The notes beneath the pieces were generated by a model. It was given only the letters and a program-made list of their open reading frames with translations, was not told the DNA's origin and ran no database searches. Source: Verrucomicrobiota bacterium (GTDB lineage Bacteria > Pseudomonadota > Gammaproteobacteria > Coxiellales > Coxiellaceae). From it: 64,000 bases of DNA. This document shows, piece after piece, positions 44,771-54,020 of this stretch. The position numbers and the translations under genes were made by a program. The stretch is from NCBI GenBank assembly GCA_013287435.1, contig JABDDU010000002.1, positions 1-64,000 of the forward strand. The letters are read 5' to 3'. Position 1 is the stretch's first letter, and each line of letters starts with the position of its first letter.

Positions 44771-46074
44771 TTCAACGCTTCAATCATTGCAGCTTGTTTT
44801 TCACTATCCATCAATTGAAACTGTTTCCACCATTCATAATGTTCCGCCGTCATTTCTCCGGCTTGCACGCGCAATCCCATAAAATCAAATGCAGCGCGAA
44901 AATAGCGATGCTGAAAAATATTTAAAATGCGATTGGGTCTGCGTCTTTCGAGTTGAAATTGCAAAATCCAAATCGCTTGCATCGCAAATTGAAGACGTTT
45001 TGGAATCATCATCGCTTCGACTTGTAAATGAATAATGTCGCTGATCATTTGATGCAAACGCATATAAAATTTTACTTTTTTATTTTTCATTTTCATTAAT
45101 TGTTCTTGCAATGCTGGCCATAATAAAATAGCGAATAAAAAAGCGGGGTTAACACTTTCTTCTGCTTTTAGTCGTGCATCTGTTGCACTCATCGCCAAAT
45201 GAATTAATGTTTCGTACACTTTATTTTGATGCGCATGTAGGGCATACATGGTTTGTGGAAATAATGCATGCATATAGTGATAATGCACTAATTTTTGATA
45301 CGTCACCCATGCATTGCCTTCAAAAAATAATTTTAAACATTCGTCGTATAAACGCGACGTGGGCACATGTTGTAACAAATGCGTTAATGATTTCAAAGCG
45401 GTTTCTGTTTTTGTTTCTATATTAAAATTTAACTTGGCTGCAAAGCGAATGGCGCGCAGCATGCGTACCGGATCTTCATGATAACGCTGGACGGGATCGC
45501 CAATAATGTGAATTAATTTATTTTTTAAATCATCCATGCCACTTGTATAATCAACCACGCTGAAATCAGCGATATTGTAATACAACGCATTGACTGTAAA
45601 ATCACGACGCCAAGCATCTTCTTCCACTGTGCCATAGGTATTATCGCGATAGAGCATGCCGGTTTCTGCATGTATTTGTGTTTGTTGACGGGTTGTTTCA
45701 ACCGCATTGGCACGAAAGGTTGACACTTCAATAATTTCGCTACCAAAAAAAACATGTACCAAACGAAAGCGACGACCGATGATACGACTGTTGCGAAATA
45801 ATTCCCGAATTTGTTCGGGATGCGCATCCGTTGCCACATCAAAATCTTTGGGTTGGCGACCCAATAAAATATCACGCACACCACCACCGACTAAATACGC
45901 CGCGAATCCCGCATCTTTTAATCGATACATGACCCGTAATGCATTTTGACTAATCATTTCACGCGAAATGGTGTGATCAGGGCGTGAAATGACAGTGTGT
46001 GATGATTTTTCGTTTTTTGTTGGACGTCTGAATTTTTTTCGAGCCCAGTGAATAAGTCGTTTTTTCATGGACAT
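44764..46074 (-). CDS. pcnB: Poly(A) polymerase I
   Basis: PcnB adds poly(A) tails to RNA for decay. 436 residues with a basic N-terminus, YLVGGGVRDILLGRQPKDFD containing the catalytic GG and the Asp-x-Asp (DFDVATDA), WRRDFTVNALYYN and the RNA-binding tail. Start is the ATG at 46074 or 46068; neither has a strong ribosome site. Usual partner of folK. Confidence 0.94.
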   Translation of the reverse strand: MSMKKRLIHWARKKFRRPTKNEKSSHTVISRPDHTISREMISQNALRVMYRLKDAGFAAYLVGGGVRDILLGRQPKDFDVATDAHPEQIRELFRNSRIIGRRFRLVHVFFGSEIIEVSTFRANAVETTRQQTQIHAETGMLYRDNTYGTVEEDAWRRDFTVNALYYNIADFSVVDYTSGMDDLKNKLIHIIGDPVQRYHEDPVRMLRAIRFAAKLNFNIETKTETALKSLTHLLQHVPTSRLYDECLKLFFEGNAWVTYQKLVHYHYMHALFPQTMYALHAHQNKVYETLIHLAMSATDARLKAEESVNPAFLFAILLWPALQEQLMKMKNKKVKFYMRLHQMISDIIHLQVEAMMIPKRLQFAMQAIWILQFQLERRRPNRILNIFQHRYFRAAFDFMGLRVQAGEMTAEHYEWWKQFQLMDSEKQAAMIEALKV

Positions 46075-46134
46075 ATATTATCATAGTGTGCGCGTGAGTG
46101 TGAGCATGAGTTTAGCTCGAAATTGAGGTAAAAT

Positions 46135-47040
46135 ATGACTAATAATAATTCAGGATCGTCTATGAAAACAACAATGGATGTTAATTTATACGCTTACGGC
46201 AATGGCGCTCAGAATTTCGATTGCGAAAAAGGATCAAGTGTACTGAAAAATGCCATTGAAAAAAGTGTGTTTGCGGATCAATGCTGTTTTTCACCGCCTC
46301 TGCAAGTTGAACACCGTAGACAACAGGCAGCCGCTATACCGGATGTTATAAAGTTGTCAGAACAATTGGCACAGTCAGTCCAACACTCTATTTCAAATCA
46401 TCGTTTGTTTATTACGTTAGGGGGTGATCATACAGCAGCGATTGGCGCTTGGAGCGGTGCCGCCAATGCGGTCGACACACTGGGTTTGATTTGGTTCGAT
46501 GCGCATATGGATTCGCATACATTCAAAACATCCCCTTCGAAAAATAGTCACGGAATGCCATTGGCAATTTTATTGGGTCATGGCGAAAAAAAATTAACGC
46601 AACTGATATCTGCAAAACCAAAATTAAAACCTGAAAATGTCGTGTTAATGGGTGTGCGTAGTTTTGAAAAAGGCGAAGCAGATTTATTAAAAAAATTGGG
46701 TGTGAAAATTTTTTATAGTGATGAAATTAAAAAATTGGGAATAAAAAAAGTCATTCAAGAATCGATAACAATTGTCACGCGTCATGCAAATTATTTTGGT
46801 ATTAGTATTGATCTCGATGGATTTGATCCCATCGATGCGCCCGGCGTTGGAACACCAGCACCCGATGGTATTCGCGCCGCTGATTTTTTACCTGAATTTA
46901 CGGCAATTGCTGAACATCCCCAATTAATCGGTGCTGATATTGTGGAGTTTAATCCTGTATTAGATGTGGATTGTAAAACAGAACAGTTGGCGATGAAATT
47001 GTTCGAAGCACTAATGAATATACGAAAAAATCCCCGTTAA
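46135..47040 (+). CDS. Arginase family protein (probable arginase)
   Basis: A 301-residue ureohydrolase with all three Mn-binding blocks: FITLGGDHTAAIG, IWFDAHMDSH and GISIDLDGFDP. Short VGTPAP and GADIVEFNP match the active-site core. Arginases yield ornithine and urea, and can compete with the host for arginine. GAGGT lies before the ATG at 46135. It overlaps the convergent marC by 30 bp. Confidence 0.88.
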   Translation: MTNNNSGSSMKTTMDVNLYAYGNGAQNFDCEKGSSVLKNAIEKSVFADQCCFSPPLQVEHRRQQAAAIPDVIKLSEQLAQSVQHSISNHRLFITLGGDHTAAIGAWSGAANAVDTLGLIWFDAHMDSHTFKTSPSKNSHGMPLAILLGHGEKKLTQLISAKPKLKPENVVLMGVRSFEKGEADLLKKLGVKIFYSDEIKKLGIKKVIQESITIVTRHANYFGISIDLDGFDPIDAPGVGTPAPDGIRAADFLPEFTAIAEHPQLIGADIVEFNPVLDVDCKTEQLAMKLFEALMNIRKNPR

Positions 47041-47598
47041 AAACATTTGCACGGCGATCGTTGTTAAAATCATTCCCATTAATCGTTCCAATGCAATCAA
47101 TCCACGTTTGCCCAATAAACGCATTAAATAGCGGGATAAAAGCATAATCACTAAAAAAATGAGTGAGGCGATAGTCACCGCTGAAAATAATAATGTCATG
47201 CGTGAAGCATTTTGCGTGACAAATAACATCACGATGGCAATCGCAGAAGGACCTGCGGTTAACGGCACTGCCAACGGCACAATAAACGGTTCTTCTGCTT
47301 CCTGTTCATTTGTTTCTTTCTGATCTTCTGGAAAAATCATGCGAATCGCAATTAAAAATAAAATAATAGCGCCCGCAATACTCAATGCAGAGGTGGTGAT
47401 TTTCAAACCCTGCATAATATATTTTCCAAAAAATAAAAAGACAGATAACACCAGAAAAGCAATTACCGTTTCACGAATAATAATGCGTCGCTGTGTTTTA
47501 AAATCGTAATTTTTTAAAATGGTTAAAAATAACGGGATATTGCCGAGTGGATCCATCACCAAAATTAAAGTAATTGTTGCAGTGTATAATGTCATCAC
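47011..47598 (-). CDS. MarC family membrane protein
   Basis: A 195-residue protein with six hydrophobic segments. Family features: ILVMDPLGNIPLFLTIL in helix 1, LFLIAIRMIFPED, FIVPLAVPLTAGPSAIA and GLIALERLMGMILTTIA. MarC proteins are six-helix membrane proteins of unsettled function, once wrongly linked to drug resistance. Confidence 0.9.
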   Translation of the reverse strand: MMTLYTATITLILVMDPLGNIPLFLTILKNYDFKTQRRIIIRETVIAFLVLSVFLFFGKYIMQGLKITTSALSIAGAIILFLIAIRMIFPEDQKETNEQEAEEPFIVPLAVPLTAGPSAIAIVMLFVTQNASRMTLLFSAVTIASLIFLVIMLLSRYLMRLLGKRGLIALERLMGMILTTIAVQMFLTGIFSYIH

Positions 47599-47621
47599 AG
47601 CAATTCCACTCCTATTTATTT

Positions 47622-47671
47622 ATGCGAATTAAGAGCTGAACTTTTTGAATCCGCTCGGAATGTTGTGGTTT
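47622..47671. repeat. Fragment of the hairpin MITE at the hemE 3' end
   Basis: ATGCGAATTAAGAGCTGAAC followed by ATCCGCTCGGAATGTTGTGG matches one end of the 40280/42560 elements; the rest is deleted. The T at 47670 begins the hemE TAA stop, so the fragment directly abuts or supplies the hemE stop. Confidence 0.85.
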
Positions 47672-48719
47672 AGTCGCATTTTATTACAGCTTCAACCAAC
47701 GCAGCTACGTTGTCAACTGGCGTATCTTTTGAAATACCATGCCCTAAATTAAACACAAAACCCGTTTCACCACGATATACATCGAGAATTTGTTTTGCAC
47801 GTTGCTGAATAATTTTCGGTGTTGATAACAAAATACTGGGATCCAGATTGCCCTGTAACGCAACGCGATCACCAACCATTTTTTTTGCGGTTTGTAAATC
47901 CATTGTCCAATCCAATCCAATCGCATCACAACCACTCGACACTATATTTTCTAAATATAATCCACATCCTTTACTAAAAAAAATTAACGGGATTTTTTTG
48001 TGTTGAAATTCGCGTATCACTTTTTCGCCTATTTTTTTCATATAATTGAGCGAAAATTGTTGATAATCAATAGGCGACAACACACCACCCCAACTGTCAA
48101 ATAACATAATCACATCAGCACCTGCGTGAATTTGTGCATTCAGATAGTCAATGGTGACCGTGGTGATTTTTTCTAACAATGCCTGCAAGATTGTCGGATC
48201 GCGAAACAGCATTGATTTTATTTTTTCAAATGTTTTGCTCGATCGCCCTTCAACCATATACGTTGCCACTGTCCAGGGACTGCCTGCAAAACCGATTAAC
48301 GGAATTTTGTTATTTAATTCTTTTTTGGCGAGCTGAATCGCTTGCATCACATAATTTAATTTTTCGAGCGCATGTGTTGTATTTAATGCATCGATCATTT
48401 TGTGCGAGCGAATGGGATTGGGCGCAATGGGTCCGCGTCCTTCATCCAATGTAATCTCACAACCCATTGCCAGTGGTACGGTTAAAATATCACTAAAAAT
48501 AATCGCGGCGTCGAGGGGAAATCTTTTTATGGGTTGAAGTGTCGCTTCGCAAGCTAATTCTGGCGTTTGACAAAACGTAAAAAAATCTTTTGTTTTTGCC
48601 CGCAACGCGCGATATTCCGGCAAATAACGTCCCGCTTGACGCATGAACCAGAGGGGCGTGCGATCGATGGGTTGATGTAATAATGCTTTTATTAAGCGGT
48701 CGTTTTTAGGTATGGGCAT
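47670..48719 (-). CDS. hemE: Uroporphyrinogen decarboxylase
   Basis: HemE makes coproporphyrinogen III in haem synthesis. The ATG at 48719 overlaps the stop of the toxin gene (TGATG), giving 349 residues. Signatures: [55 protein letters not shown] and FNLGHGI. The C-terminus stops at EAVIKCD, a little short of many homologues, at the MITE fragment. Confidence 0.96.
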   Translation of the reverse strand: MPIPKNDRLIKALLHQPIDRTPLWFMRQAGRYLPEYRALRAKTKDFFTFCQTPELACEATLQPIKRFPLDAAIIFSDILTVPLAMGCEITLDEGRGPIAPNPIRSHKMIDALNTTHALEKLNYVMQAIQLAKKELNNKIPLIGFAGSPWTVATYMVEGRSSKTFEKIKSMLFRDPTILQALLEKITTVTIDYLNAQIHAGADVIMLFDSWGGVLSPIDYQQFSLNYMKKIGEKVIREFQHKKIPLIFFSKGCGLYLENIVSSGCDAIGLDWTMDLQTAKKMVGDRVALQGNLDPSILLSTPKIIQQRAKQILDVYRGETGFVFNLGHGISKDTPVDNVAALVEAVIKCD

Positions 48720-49060
48720 CACGCATTCGTACTCAAACATTTTTGCAACAATGATTTGATCTCATTGGTGTCCTTTTTTGATAATTGACCAATCGCTTTT
48801 TCTACCAATCGCAAATCTATCGTGAAAATTTTCTGGCGAATAATAATTGGTTGCGACAAACCTGTTTTTTCTAAATCAGTTACCAAAAAATCACCGAACC
48901 ATTTACTGTGTTTCGCTGACGTGATCATCAGCATAGAAGCATGACCTGTTTCTTTTTGGAATTTCTCAGTGCTAATAATAACGGCTGGCCGTTTTTTACT
49001 TTTCGCTTTATCCGTAAAAGGAAATGGAACAGCAACAATATTAAAAGGTTCATAAATCAT
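48719..49060 (-). CDS. PemK/MazF-type mRNA interferase toxin
   Basis: 113 residues from the ATG at 49060. [21 protein letters not shown] is the MazF/PemK start with the catalytic-loop basic residues, and the fold continues through [22 protein letters not shown] and the C-terminal helix. Pairs with the MazE-like gene upstream (11-bp overlap). Downstream hemE overlaps it by one base, an unusual partner for a toxin gene. Confidence 0.85.
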   Translation of the reverse strand: MIYEPFNIVAVPFPFTDKAKSKKRPAVIISTEKFQKETGHASMLMITSAKHSKWFGDFLVTDLEKTGLSQPIIIRQKIFTIDLRLVEKAIGQLSKKDTNEIKSLLQKCLSTNA

Positions 49061-49274
49061 GGAATGCCTCGTCATCTTCCACAGAATTCCACTCTGATAA
49101 CGTTGACTCTAGCGCTTGATGATAAGCCAAATCAAAAGGCTGAATTTTTACGATGTAGATTTTGTCTTTCATAAATTCAAATCCTATTTTATCACCCGCA
49201 TGCAAATCCAACTGTTTTCTAACGTCGGAAGGGATAGTTGCTTGATATTTACTCGTCAAGGTTGAGATCGCCAT
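49050..49274 (-). CDS. AbrB/MazE-type antitoxin
   Basis: 74 residues with a swapped-hairpin AbrB domain: STLTSKYQATIPSDVRKQLD and AGDKIGFEF. The C-terminus is acidic and probably disordered, as in antitoxins that wrap the toxin. It overlaps the toxin gene and is likely its autorepressor. Confidence 0.87.
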   Translation of the reverse strand: MAISTLTSKYQATIPSDVRKQLDLHAGDKIGFEFMKDKIYIVKIQPFDLAYHQALESTLSEWNSVEDDEAFHDL

Positions 49275-49379
49275 AATGTAATACCTGTATTACCGTATTG
49301 ATTTCATACTATTATAATACAGGATCAATTTTTGTCAAATTTTGGTAAACTTGTTTTTTACCAAAATATACTCAATACC

Positions 49380-50408
49380 ATGAAGCAATATGTGTCACTA
49401 AAACCGTACAATACTTTTGGTATCGACGTTACCGCTCGTTACTTTACAACTATTGATTCTGTTGCTTCACTGCAAGCCATTCTATCCGATCAACAGTGGA
49501 AGACAATACCGTGTTTTATTCTCGGCGGTGGTAGCAATATTTTATTCACCCGAAACTTTGATGGCCTTGTCATTCATAATCAGATTGTTGGCATTGAAAA
49601 AATAAACGAAGATGATGATCATATTTATTTAAAAATGGGTGCGGGTGAAAATTGGCATCAGTTGGTTTTGTATTGCATTGATCATGGTTATGCAGGCATT
49701 GAAAATTTATCGTTAATTCCAGGCACGGTCGGTGCAGCACCGATTCAAAATATTGGCGCTTATGGTGTCGAATTAAAAGAGACTTTATCTGAAGTGCACG
49801 CAATTGGATTACATGATCATCAAGCGCGTATTTTTAACAATGCCGAATGCGAATTTGGTTATCGCGATAGTATTTTTAAAAATAAACTGAAAAATAAATA
49901 TATGATTACGCAGGTGGTTTTACGATTGAATAAAAAGCCTATTTTTCACGTAGATTATGGCGCGATTAAAGAAAAATTAAACGGTCGCGAATTATCCATT
50001 AAAGCAATCAGTGATGCCGTCATTCACATCAGACAAGAAAAATTACCAGATCCAAAAAAAATGCCGAATGCGGGTAGTTTTTTTAAAAATCCAATAGTTG
50101 ATGAGAAAATATTTTTGGAGTTACAGAAAAAATATCCGGGAATAATTTATTTTAAAGCGCTCGCCCTGCCGGGCGAGCTACTGAAGAATTCTTCCCGGGT
50201 TAAAATTTCAGCGGCGTGGCTAATTGAACAATGTGGCTTTAAAGGCAGGCGATGGGGCAATGTGGGTGTGCATGAGCATCAAGCGCTGGTGTTGGTTAAT
50301 TATGGAAACGGTACCGGTGATGAAATTAAAAAATTAAGCGAGTTAATTCAAAAGTCCGTGACAGAAAAATTTGGAATTGATCTCATGACAGAAGTAAATA
50401 TCGTCTAA
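49380..50408 (+). CDS. murB: UDP-N-acetylenolpyruvoylglucosamine reductase
   Basis: MurB reduces UDP-GlcNAc-enolpyruvate to UDP-MurNAc with FAD/NADPH. The ATG at 49380 gives 342 residues. It has YNTFGIDVTARYF, FILGGGSNILFT, IPGTVGAAPIQNIGAYG (FAD), and the catalytic region PNAGSFFKNP with Ser; type I loop is present (FGYRDSIFK). Before RVKISAAWLIEQCGFKG there is an atypical stretch ALALPGELLKNSS encoded by a GC-rich palindrome, absent from typical homologues. Confidence 0.95.
   Translation: MKQYVSLKPYNTFGIDVTARYFTTIDSVASLQAILSDQQWKTIPCFILGGGSNILFTRNFDGLVIHNQIVGIEKINEDDDHIYLKMGAGENWHQLVLYCIDHGYAGIENLSLIPGTVGAAPIQNIGAYGVELKETLSEVHAIGLHDHQARIFNNAECEFGYRDSIFKNKLKNKYMITQVVLRLNKKPIFHVDYGAIKEKLNGRELSIKAISDAVIHIRQEKLPDPKKMPNAGSFFKNPIVDEKIFLELQKKYPGIIYFKALALPGELLKNSSRVKISAAWLIEQCGFKGRRWGNVGVHEHQALVLVNYGNGTGDEIKKLSELIQKSVTEKFGIDLMTEVNIV
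50157..50200 (+). repeat. Palindromic GC-rich insert inside murB
   Basis: GCTCGCCC-TGCC-GGGCGAGC (50159-50178) is a perfect 8-bp-arm hairpin, followed by TACTGAAGAATTCTTCCCGGG, itself with AAGAATTCTT symmetry. It is much richer in GC than the surrounding gene and adds about a dozen residues in frame. This resembles Rickettsia-type palindromic elements that enter coding regions. Confidence 0.6.
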
Positions 50409-50426
50409 CGAATATTTACATCCGCT

Positions 50427-50471
50427 GTAACAGATCACTCCGTAGATAGAAACGCCGATTTTGGATGCTTT
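50427..50471. mobile_element. IS66-like MITE remnant (one end only)
   Basis: GTAACAGATCACTCCGTAGA and the following AAACGCCGATTTTGGATGCTT match one end of copies A-C; the rest is missing, so it is a truncated copy near the murB 3' end. Confidence 0.85.
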
Positions 50472-50514
50472 ATTCTTTGGTTTTATGTTTTAGTTTACTG
50501 CTGAGAGTGACTCT

Positions 50515-50600
50515 TATACAGTGATTGCAGTGCCTCACACTTGATGCGTTGAAGTCCTACACAGTGATTGCAGCGCCTCACACTCGACGCGCTGAAGTCC
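50515..50600. repeat. Tandem duplication of a ~43-bp unit
   Basis: Two diverged copies of ACAGTGATTGCAGYGCCTCACACTYGAYGCGYTGAAGTCC occur back to back at about 50517-50559 and 50560-50600. No coding potential is apparent. Confidence 0.75.
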
Positions 50601-50714
50601 TGGTGATATAGCTTAGAAGCTTTCGCGTCAGCGAATGCGAAAGCAGAAGCGACTATCTGAATATTCCCTTTCGTACTTGCTAACGCAAGCACTTCTAAAC
50701 TATATCACCAGCGC
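50600..50714. mobile_element. Three-way-junction repeat, copy 2
   Basis: CTGGTGATATAGCTTAGAAG and CTTCTAAACTATATCACCAG arms with the same two inner hairpins as copy 1 at 43254; the middle spacer differs. The terminal arms here pair perfectly. Confidence 0.87.
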
Positions 50715-50799
50715 TCAATACATCCAGGATTGAAATTCCTTTTTTAAAGAGATGAATCACGTTAAAATAATCAAAAGGAAGTAACAGGAGGTTACTATT

Positions 50800-51102
50800 A
50801 TGCTTACCAATATGCCAAACGCTTTCGCTCAAGCCGTTGTTGGACACGTTGTTGGAAAGGCGTTACAAGCGGGAGTTAATGCTGTTTTAGTTCCGACACA
50901 GCTGTTGCTGGGCATTGGAACTTCTGTTGCGACTTCTGCGGCTACGTTTTTAATTATGACCGCTGCACAACTGACTTTAAACGGTGTTTGTTATGCCGGC
51001 ACAAAAACCATCGATGGTGTTAAATATTTTTTTTATACGCCATCAAAGCCATTGAATGAAGAATGGGATGATTGCGGTTGTGAAAAAAAACCGAAGCAAT
51101 AA
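50800..51102 (+). CDS. Small hypothetical membrane-associated protein
   Basis: 100 residues with a strong AGGAGG ribosome site nine bases before the ATG. It has two hydrophobic, small-residue-rich stretches (VVGHVVGKALQAGVNAVLVP and LLLGIGTSVATSAATFLIMT) and a charged C-terminus containing CGCEKKP. No family recognised. It lies in a repeat-rich gap and ends five bases before the convergent uvrA stop. An effector or bacteriocin-like role is conceivable but unsupported. Confidence 0.6.
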   Translation: MLTNMPNAFAQAVVGHVVGKALQAGVNAVLVPTQLLLGIGTSVATSAATFLIMTAAQLTLNGVCYAGTKTIDGVKYFFYTPSKPLNEEWDDCGCEKKPKQ

Positions 51103-51107
51103 TATCG

Positions 51108-53933
51108 TTAAGCCAACATATTTTTCAGAAAAAATCCTGTGTGTGATTTTGCATTTTTCGCTATATTTTCAGGGGTTCCGGTTGCAATAATTTCTCCGCC
51201 ACCATCGCCGCCTTCAGGTCCAATATCAATAATCCAATCAGCCACTTTAATCACATCAAGATTATGTTCAATCACAATAATCGTATTACCATGATCACGT
51301 AAACGCATTAATACCGTTAATAATTGCGCGACGTCATGAAAATGCAAACCGGTTGTCGGTTCATCTAAAATATATAATGTATTTCCCGTATCGCGACGTG
51401 ATAATTCTTTCGCTAATTTGATGCGCTGCGCTTCACCGCCTGATAAGGTTGTCGCACTTTGTCCCAGTGCAATGTAAGATAATCCTACGTCGATTAAAGT
51501 CTGTAATTTACGATAAATAATCGGCACCGGTTGAAAAAATTCATTGGCTTCTTCAATCGTCATTTGTAATACTTCGTAAATATTTTTGCCTTTATATCTA
51601 ATATCGAGCGTTTCGCGATTATATCTTTTACCCAAACAGTCATCACAAATCACATACACGTCTGCCAGAAAATGCATTTCCACTTTAATCACGCCATCGC
51701 CTTCGCACGCTTCGCATCGCCCCCCAGAAACATTGAAACTAAATCTGCCGGGTGAATATCCGCGCGAACGCGATTCTTGAGTGGCTGCAAATAATTCTCT
51801 GATCGGTGTAAAAATGCCGGTATACGTAGCTGGATTTGAACGCGGCGTGCGACCTATGGGGCTTTGATCGATGTCGACGACTTTGTCGCATTTTTCTAAT
51901 CCCATGATCTCATCATGATCTCCGACAAAATTTAATCCGGCTTTATTTAATGTGTGCGCCGCCATGGGAAATAAAGTATCGTTAATTAAGCTTGATTTTC
52001 CAGAACCCGAAACGCCGGTCACACACGTGAATAATCCCAAGGGAATATCAACAGACACATTTTTTAAATTATTACAACGCGCGCCAATAATTTTAAGTTG
52101 ATCGCGACACGTATTTTCTATGCGTTTTTTAGGGATTTTAATGCTTTGTGTACCGGATAAATATTGTCCTGTAATAGAGTGAGGCGTTTTTTTAATATCA
52201 TCCGGCGTGCCACGGGCTATAATTTCACCGCCATGTTTTCCAGCGCCAGGTCCCACATCAATCACATAATCAGCATGTAAAATCGCTTCTTCATCATGTT
52301 CAACGACAATCACCGTATTGCCTAAATCTCTTAAATGCGTGAGTGTTTTTAATAATCGTGCATTATCGCGTTGATGCAAACCAATCGAGGGTTCATCTAA
52401 AATATACATCACGCCAACCAATCCTGATCCGATTTGACTGGCTAATCGAATACGTTGCGCTTCGCCCCCTGATAATGTTTCTGCACTGCGATGTAAGGTT
52501 AAATAATTTAATCCCACATCTAATAAAAATCCCAAACGTGCATTAACTTCTTTTAAAATTTTATCCGCAATTTCTTTTTTATTGCCGGATAAATTTAAGG
52601 TGGAAAAAAATTGGTGCGCTTGTGTGATGGATAACGCAGTAATTTCTGGCAATGATTTATTGTCAATAAAAACATTGCGCGCTTGTGATGATAAGCGAGT
52701 GCCTTTACAGGCAGTACAAGGTTTTTGTGTGAGAAATTTCGATAATTCATCGCGCACGGCTTGTGATTCACTTTCTTTATAACGACGTTGTAAATTCGGT
52801 AAAATACCTTCGAAGGCATGGGTACGTTCCACCTTTGTGCCTTTGTGTGTCACAAATGAAAATGCGACTTCTTCGTCACTGCCATATAAAATGATCTGCT
52901 GAATTTTTTTCGGTAATTGTTCGAAAGGTTTTTCTAAATCAAAATGAAAATGTTCAGACAATGTCATTAACATTTGGTAATAGTGATAATTGCGGCGATC
53001 CCATCCGTTAATCGCACCTTGTGATAATGATAATGTTGCATTTTGTACTATTTTTCCTGCATCAAATGATTGCTCAACACCTAATCCATCACACGTTTCG
53101 CAAGCGCCGACGGGGCTGTTAAATGAAAATATTCGGGGTTCGAGTTCTTTTAAGCTGTAGCCGCATTGCGGGCAGGCGAATTGGGAAGAGAAAAGAGTGG
53201 GGGTGTGAGTGTGCGCAATCGTATCGATCGAAGCTAACCCATTTGATAAACGTAGCGCGGTTTCAAAAGATTCTGCTAATCGCTGCTGAATATCTTTGCG
53301 AACTTTAATGCGATCGACAACCACTTCTATGGTATGTTTTTTTCGTAAATCTAATTTATCAACCTCATCTAAATCTTTTATATCACCATCGATGCGCGCG
53401 CGCACAAAACCTTGTTGTTTTAATTCTTTGAATAAGTCAACGAATTCGCCTTTGCGTTCGCGCACAATGGGTGATAACAACATCACTGCCGTATTTTCTG
53501 GTAATGCTAAAACCGTGTCGACCATATGCGAAACGGTTTGCGCGCTTAATTCATGATGATGTTCTGGGCAACAAGGTGATCCGACACGCGCATATAATAA
53601 TCGTAAATAATCGTAAATTTCGGTAATCGTACCGACGGTTGAGCGCGGATTATGTGATGCGGATTTTTGTTCGATAGAAATCGCCGGTGATAATCCTTCA
53701 ATCGTGTCAACTTCGGGTTTGTCCATTACGGATAAAAATTGTCGTGCGTAAGAAGATAACGATTCGACGTAACGTCTTTGTCCTTCGGCGTATAACGTGT
53801 CGAATGCGAGTGATGATTTTCCAGAACCGGACAATCCTGTAATCACGACCAATTGATCGCGCGGAATATCGACATTCACATTTTTCAAATTGTGTGTGCG
53901 CACGCCGCGCATGGAGATGTTCTTAATGGACAT
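51108..53933 (-). CDS. uvrA: UvrABC system ATPase UvrA
   Basis: Damage-recognition ATPase of nucleotide excision repair. 941 residues with two ABC modules (GLSGSGKSS and [10 protein letters not shown]-loops; two LSGGEAQRI signatures) and zinc motifs (CPQCGYS...[14 protein letters not shown]...CDDCLGKRY). The variable segment before the first zinc motif carries AHTHTPT, encoded by a short GTGAGT repeat (53201-53216), so the repeat has entered a loop. Confidence 0.97.
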   Translation of the reverse strand: MSIKNISMRGVRTHNLKNVNVDIPRDQLVVITGLSGSGKSSLAFDTLYAEGQRRYVESLSSYARQFLSVMDKPEVDTIEGLSPAISIEQKSASHNPRSTVGTITEIYDYLRLLYARVGSPCCPEHHHELSAQTVSHMVDTVLALPENTAVMLLSPIVRERKGEFVDLFKELKQQGFVRARIDGDIKDLDEVDKLDLRKKHTIEVVVDRIKVRKDIQQRLAESFETALRLSNGLASIDTIAHTHTPTLFSSQFACPQCGYSLKELEPRIFSFNSPVGACETCDGLGVEQSFDAGKIVQNATLSLSQGAINGWDRRNYHYYQMLMTLSEHFHFDLEKPFEQLPKKIQQIILYGSDEEVAFSFVTHKGTKVERTHAFEGILPNLQRRYKESESQAVRDELSKFLTQKPCTACKGTRLSSQARNVFIDNKSLPEITALSITQAHQFFSTLNLSGNKKEIADKILKEVNARLGFLLDVGLNYLTLHRSAETLSGGEAQRIRLASQIGSGLVGVMYILDEPSIGLHQRDNARLLKTLTHLRDLGNTVIVVEHDEEAILHADYVIDVGPGAGKHGGEIIARGTPDDIKKTPHSITGQYLSGTQSIKIPKKRIENTCRDQLKIIGARCNNLKNVSVDIPLGLFTCVTGVSGSGKSSLINDTLFPMAAHTLNKAGLNFVGDHDEIMGLEKCDKVVDIDQSPIGRTPRSNPATYTGIFTPIRELFAATQESRSRGYSPGRFSFNVSGGRCEACEGDGVIKVEMHFLADVYVICDDCLGKRYNRETLDIRYKGKNIYEVLQMTIEEANEFFQPVPIIYRKLQTLIDVGLSYIALGQSATTLSGGEAQRIKLAKELSRRDTGNTLYILDEPTTGLHFHDVAQLLTVLMRLRDHGNTIIVIEHNLDVIKVADWIIDIGPEGGDGGGEIIATGTPENIAKNAKSHTGFFLKNMLA

Positions 53934-54020
53934 GTTTTGATGCTCATCAATTTTGAAACAACGAATGAGGATAGCAGCTTTAGCGAAAAAGGCAAAAGTG
54001 TCGTCTCAAAGAAAACGTCT

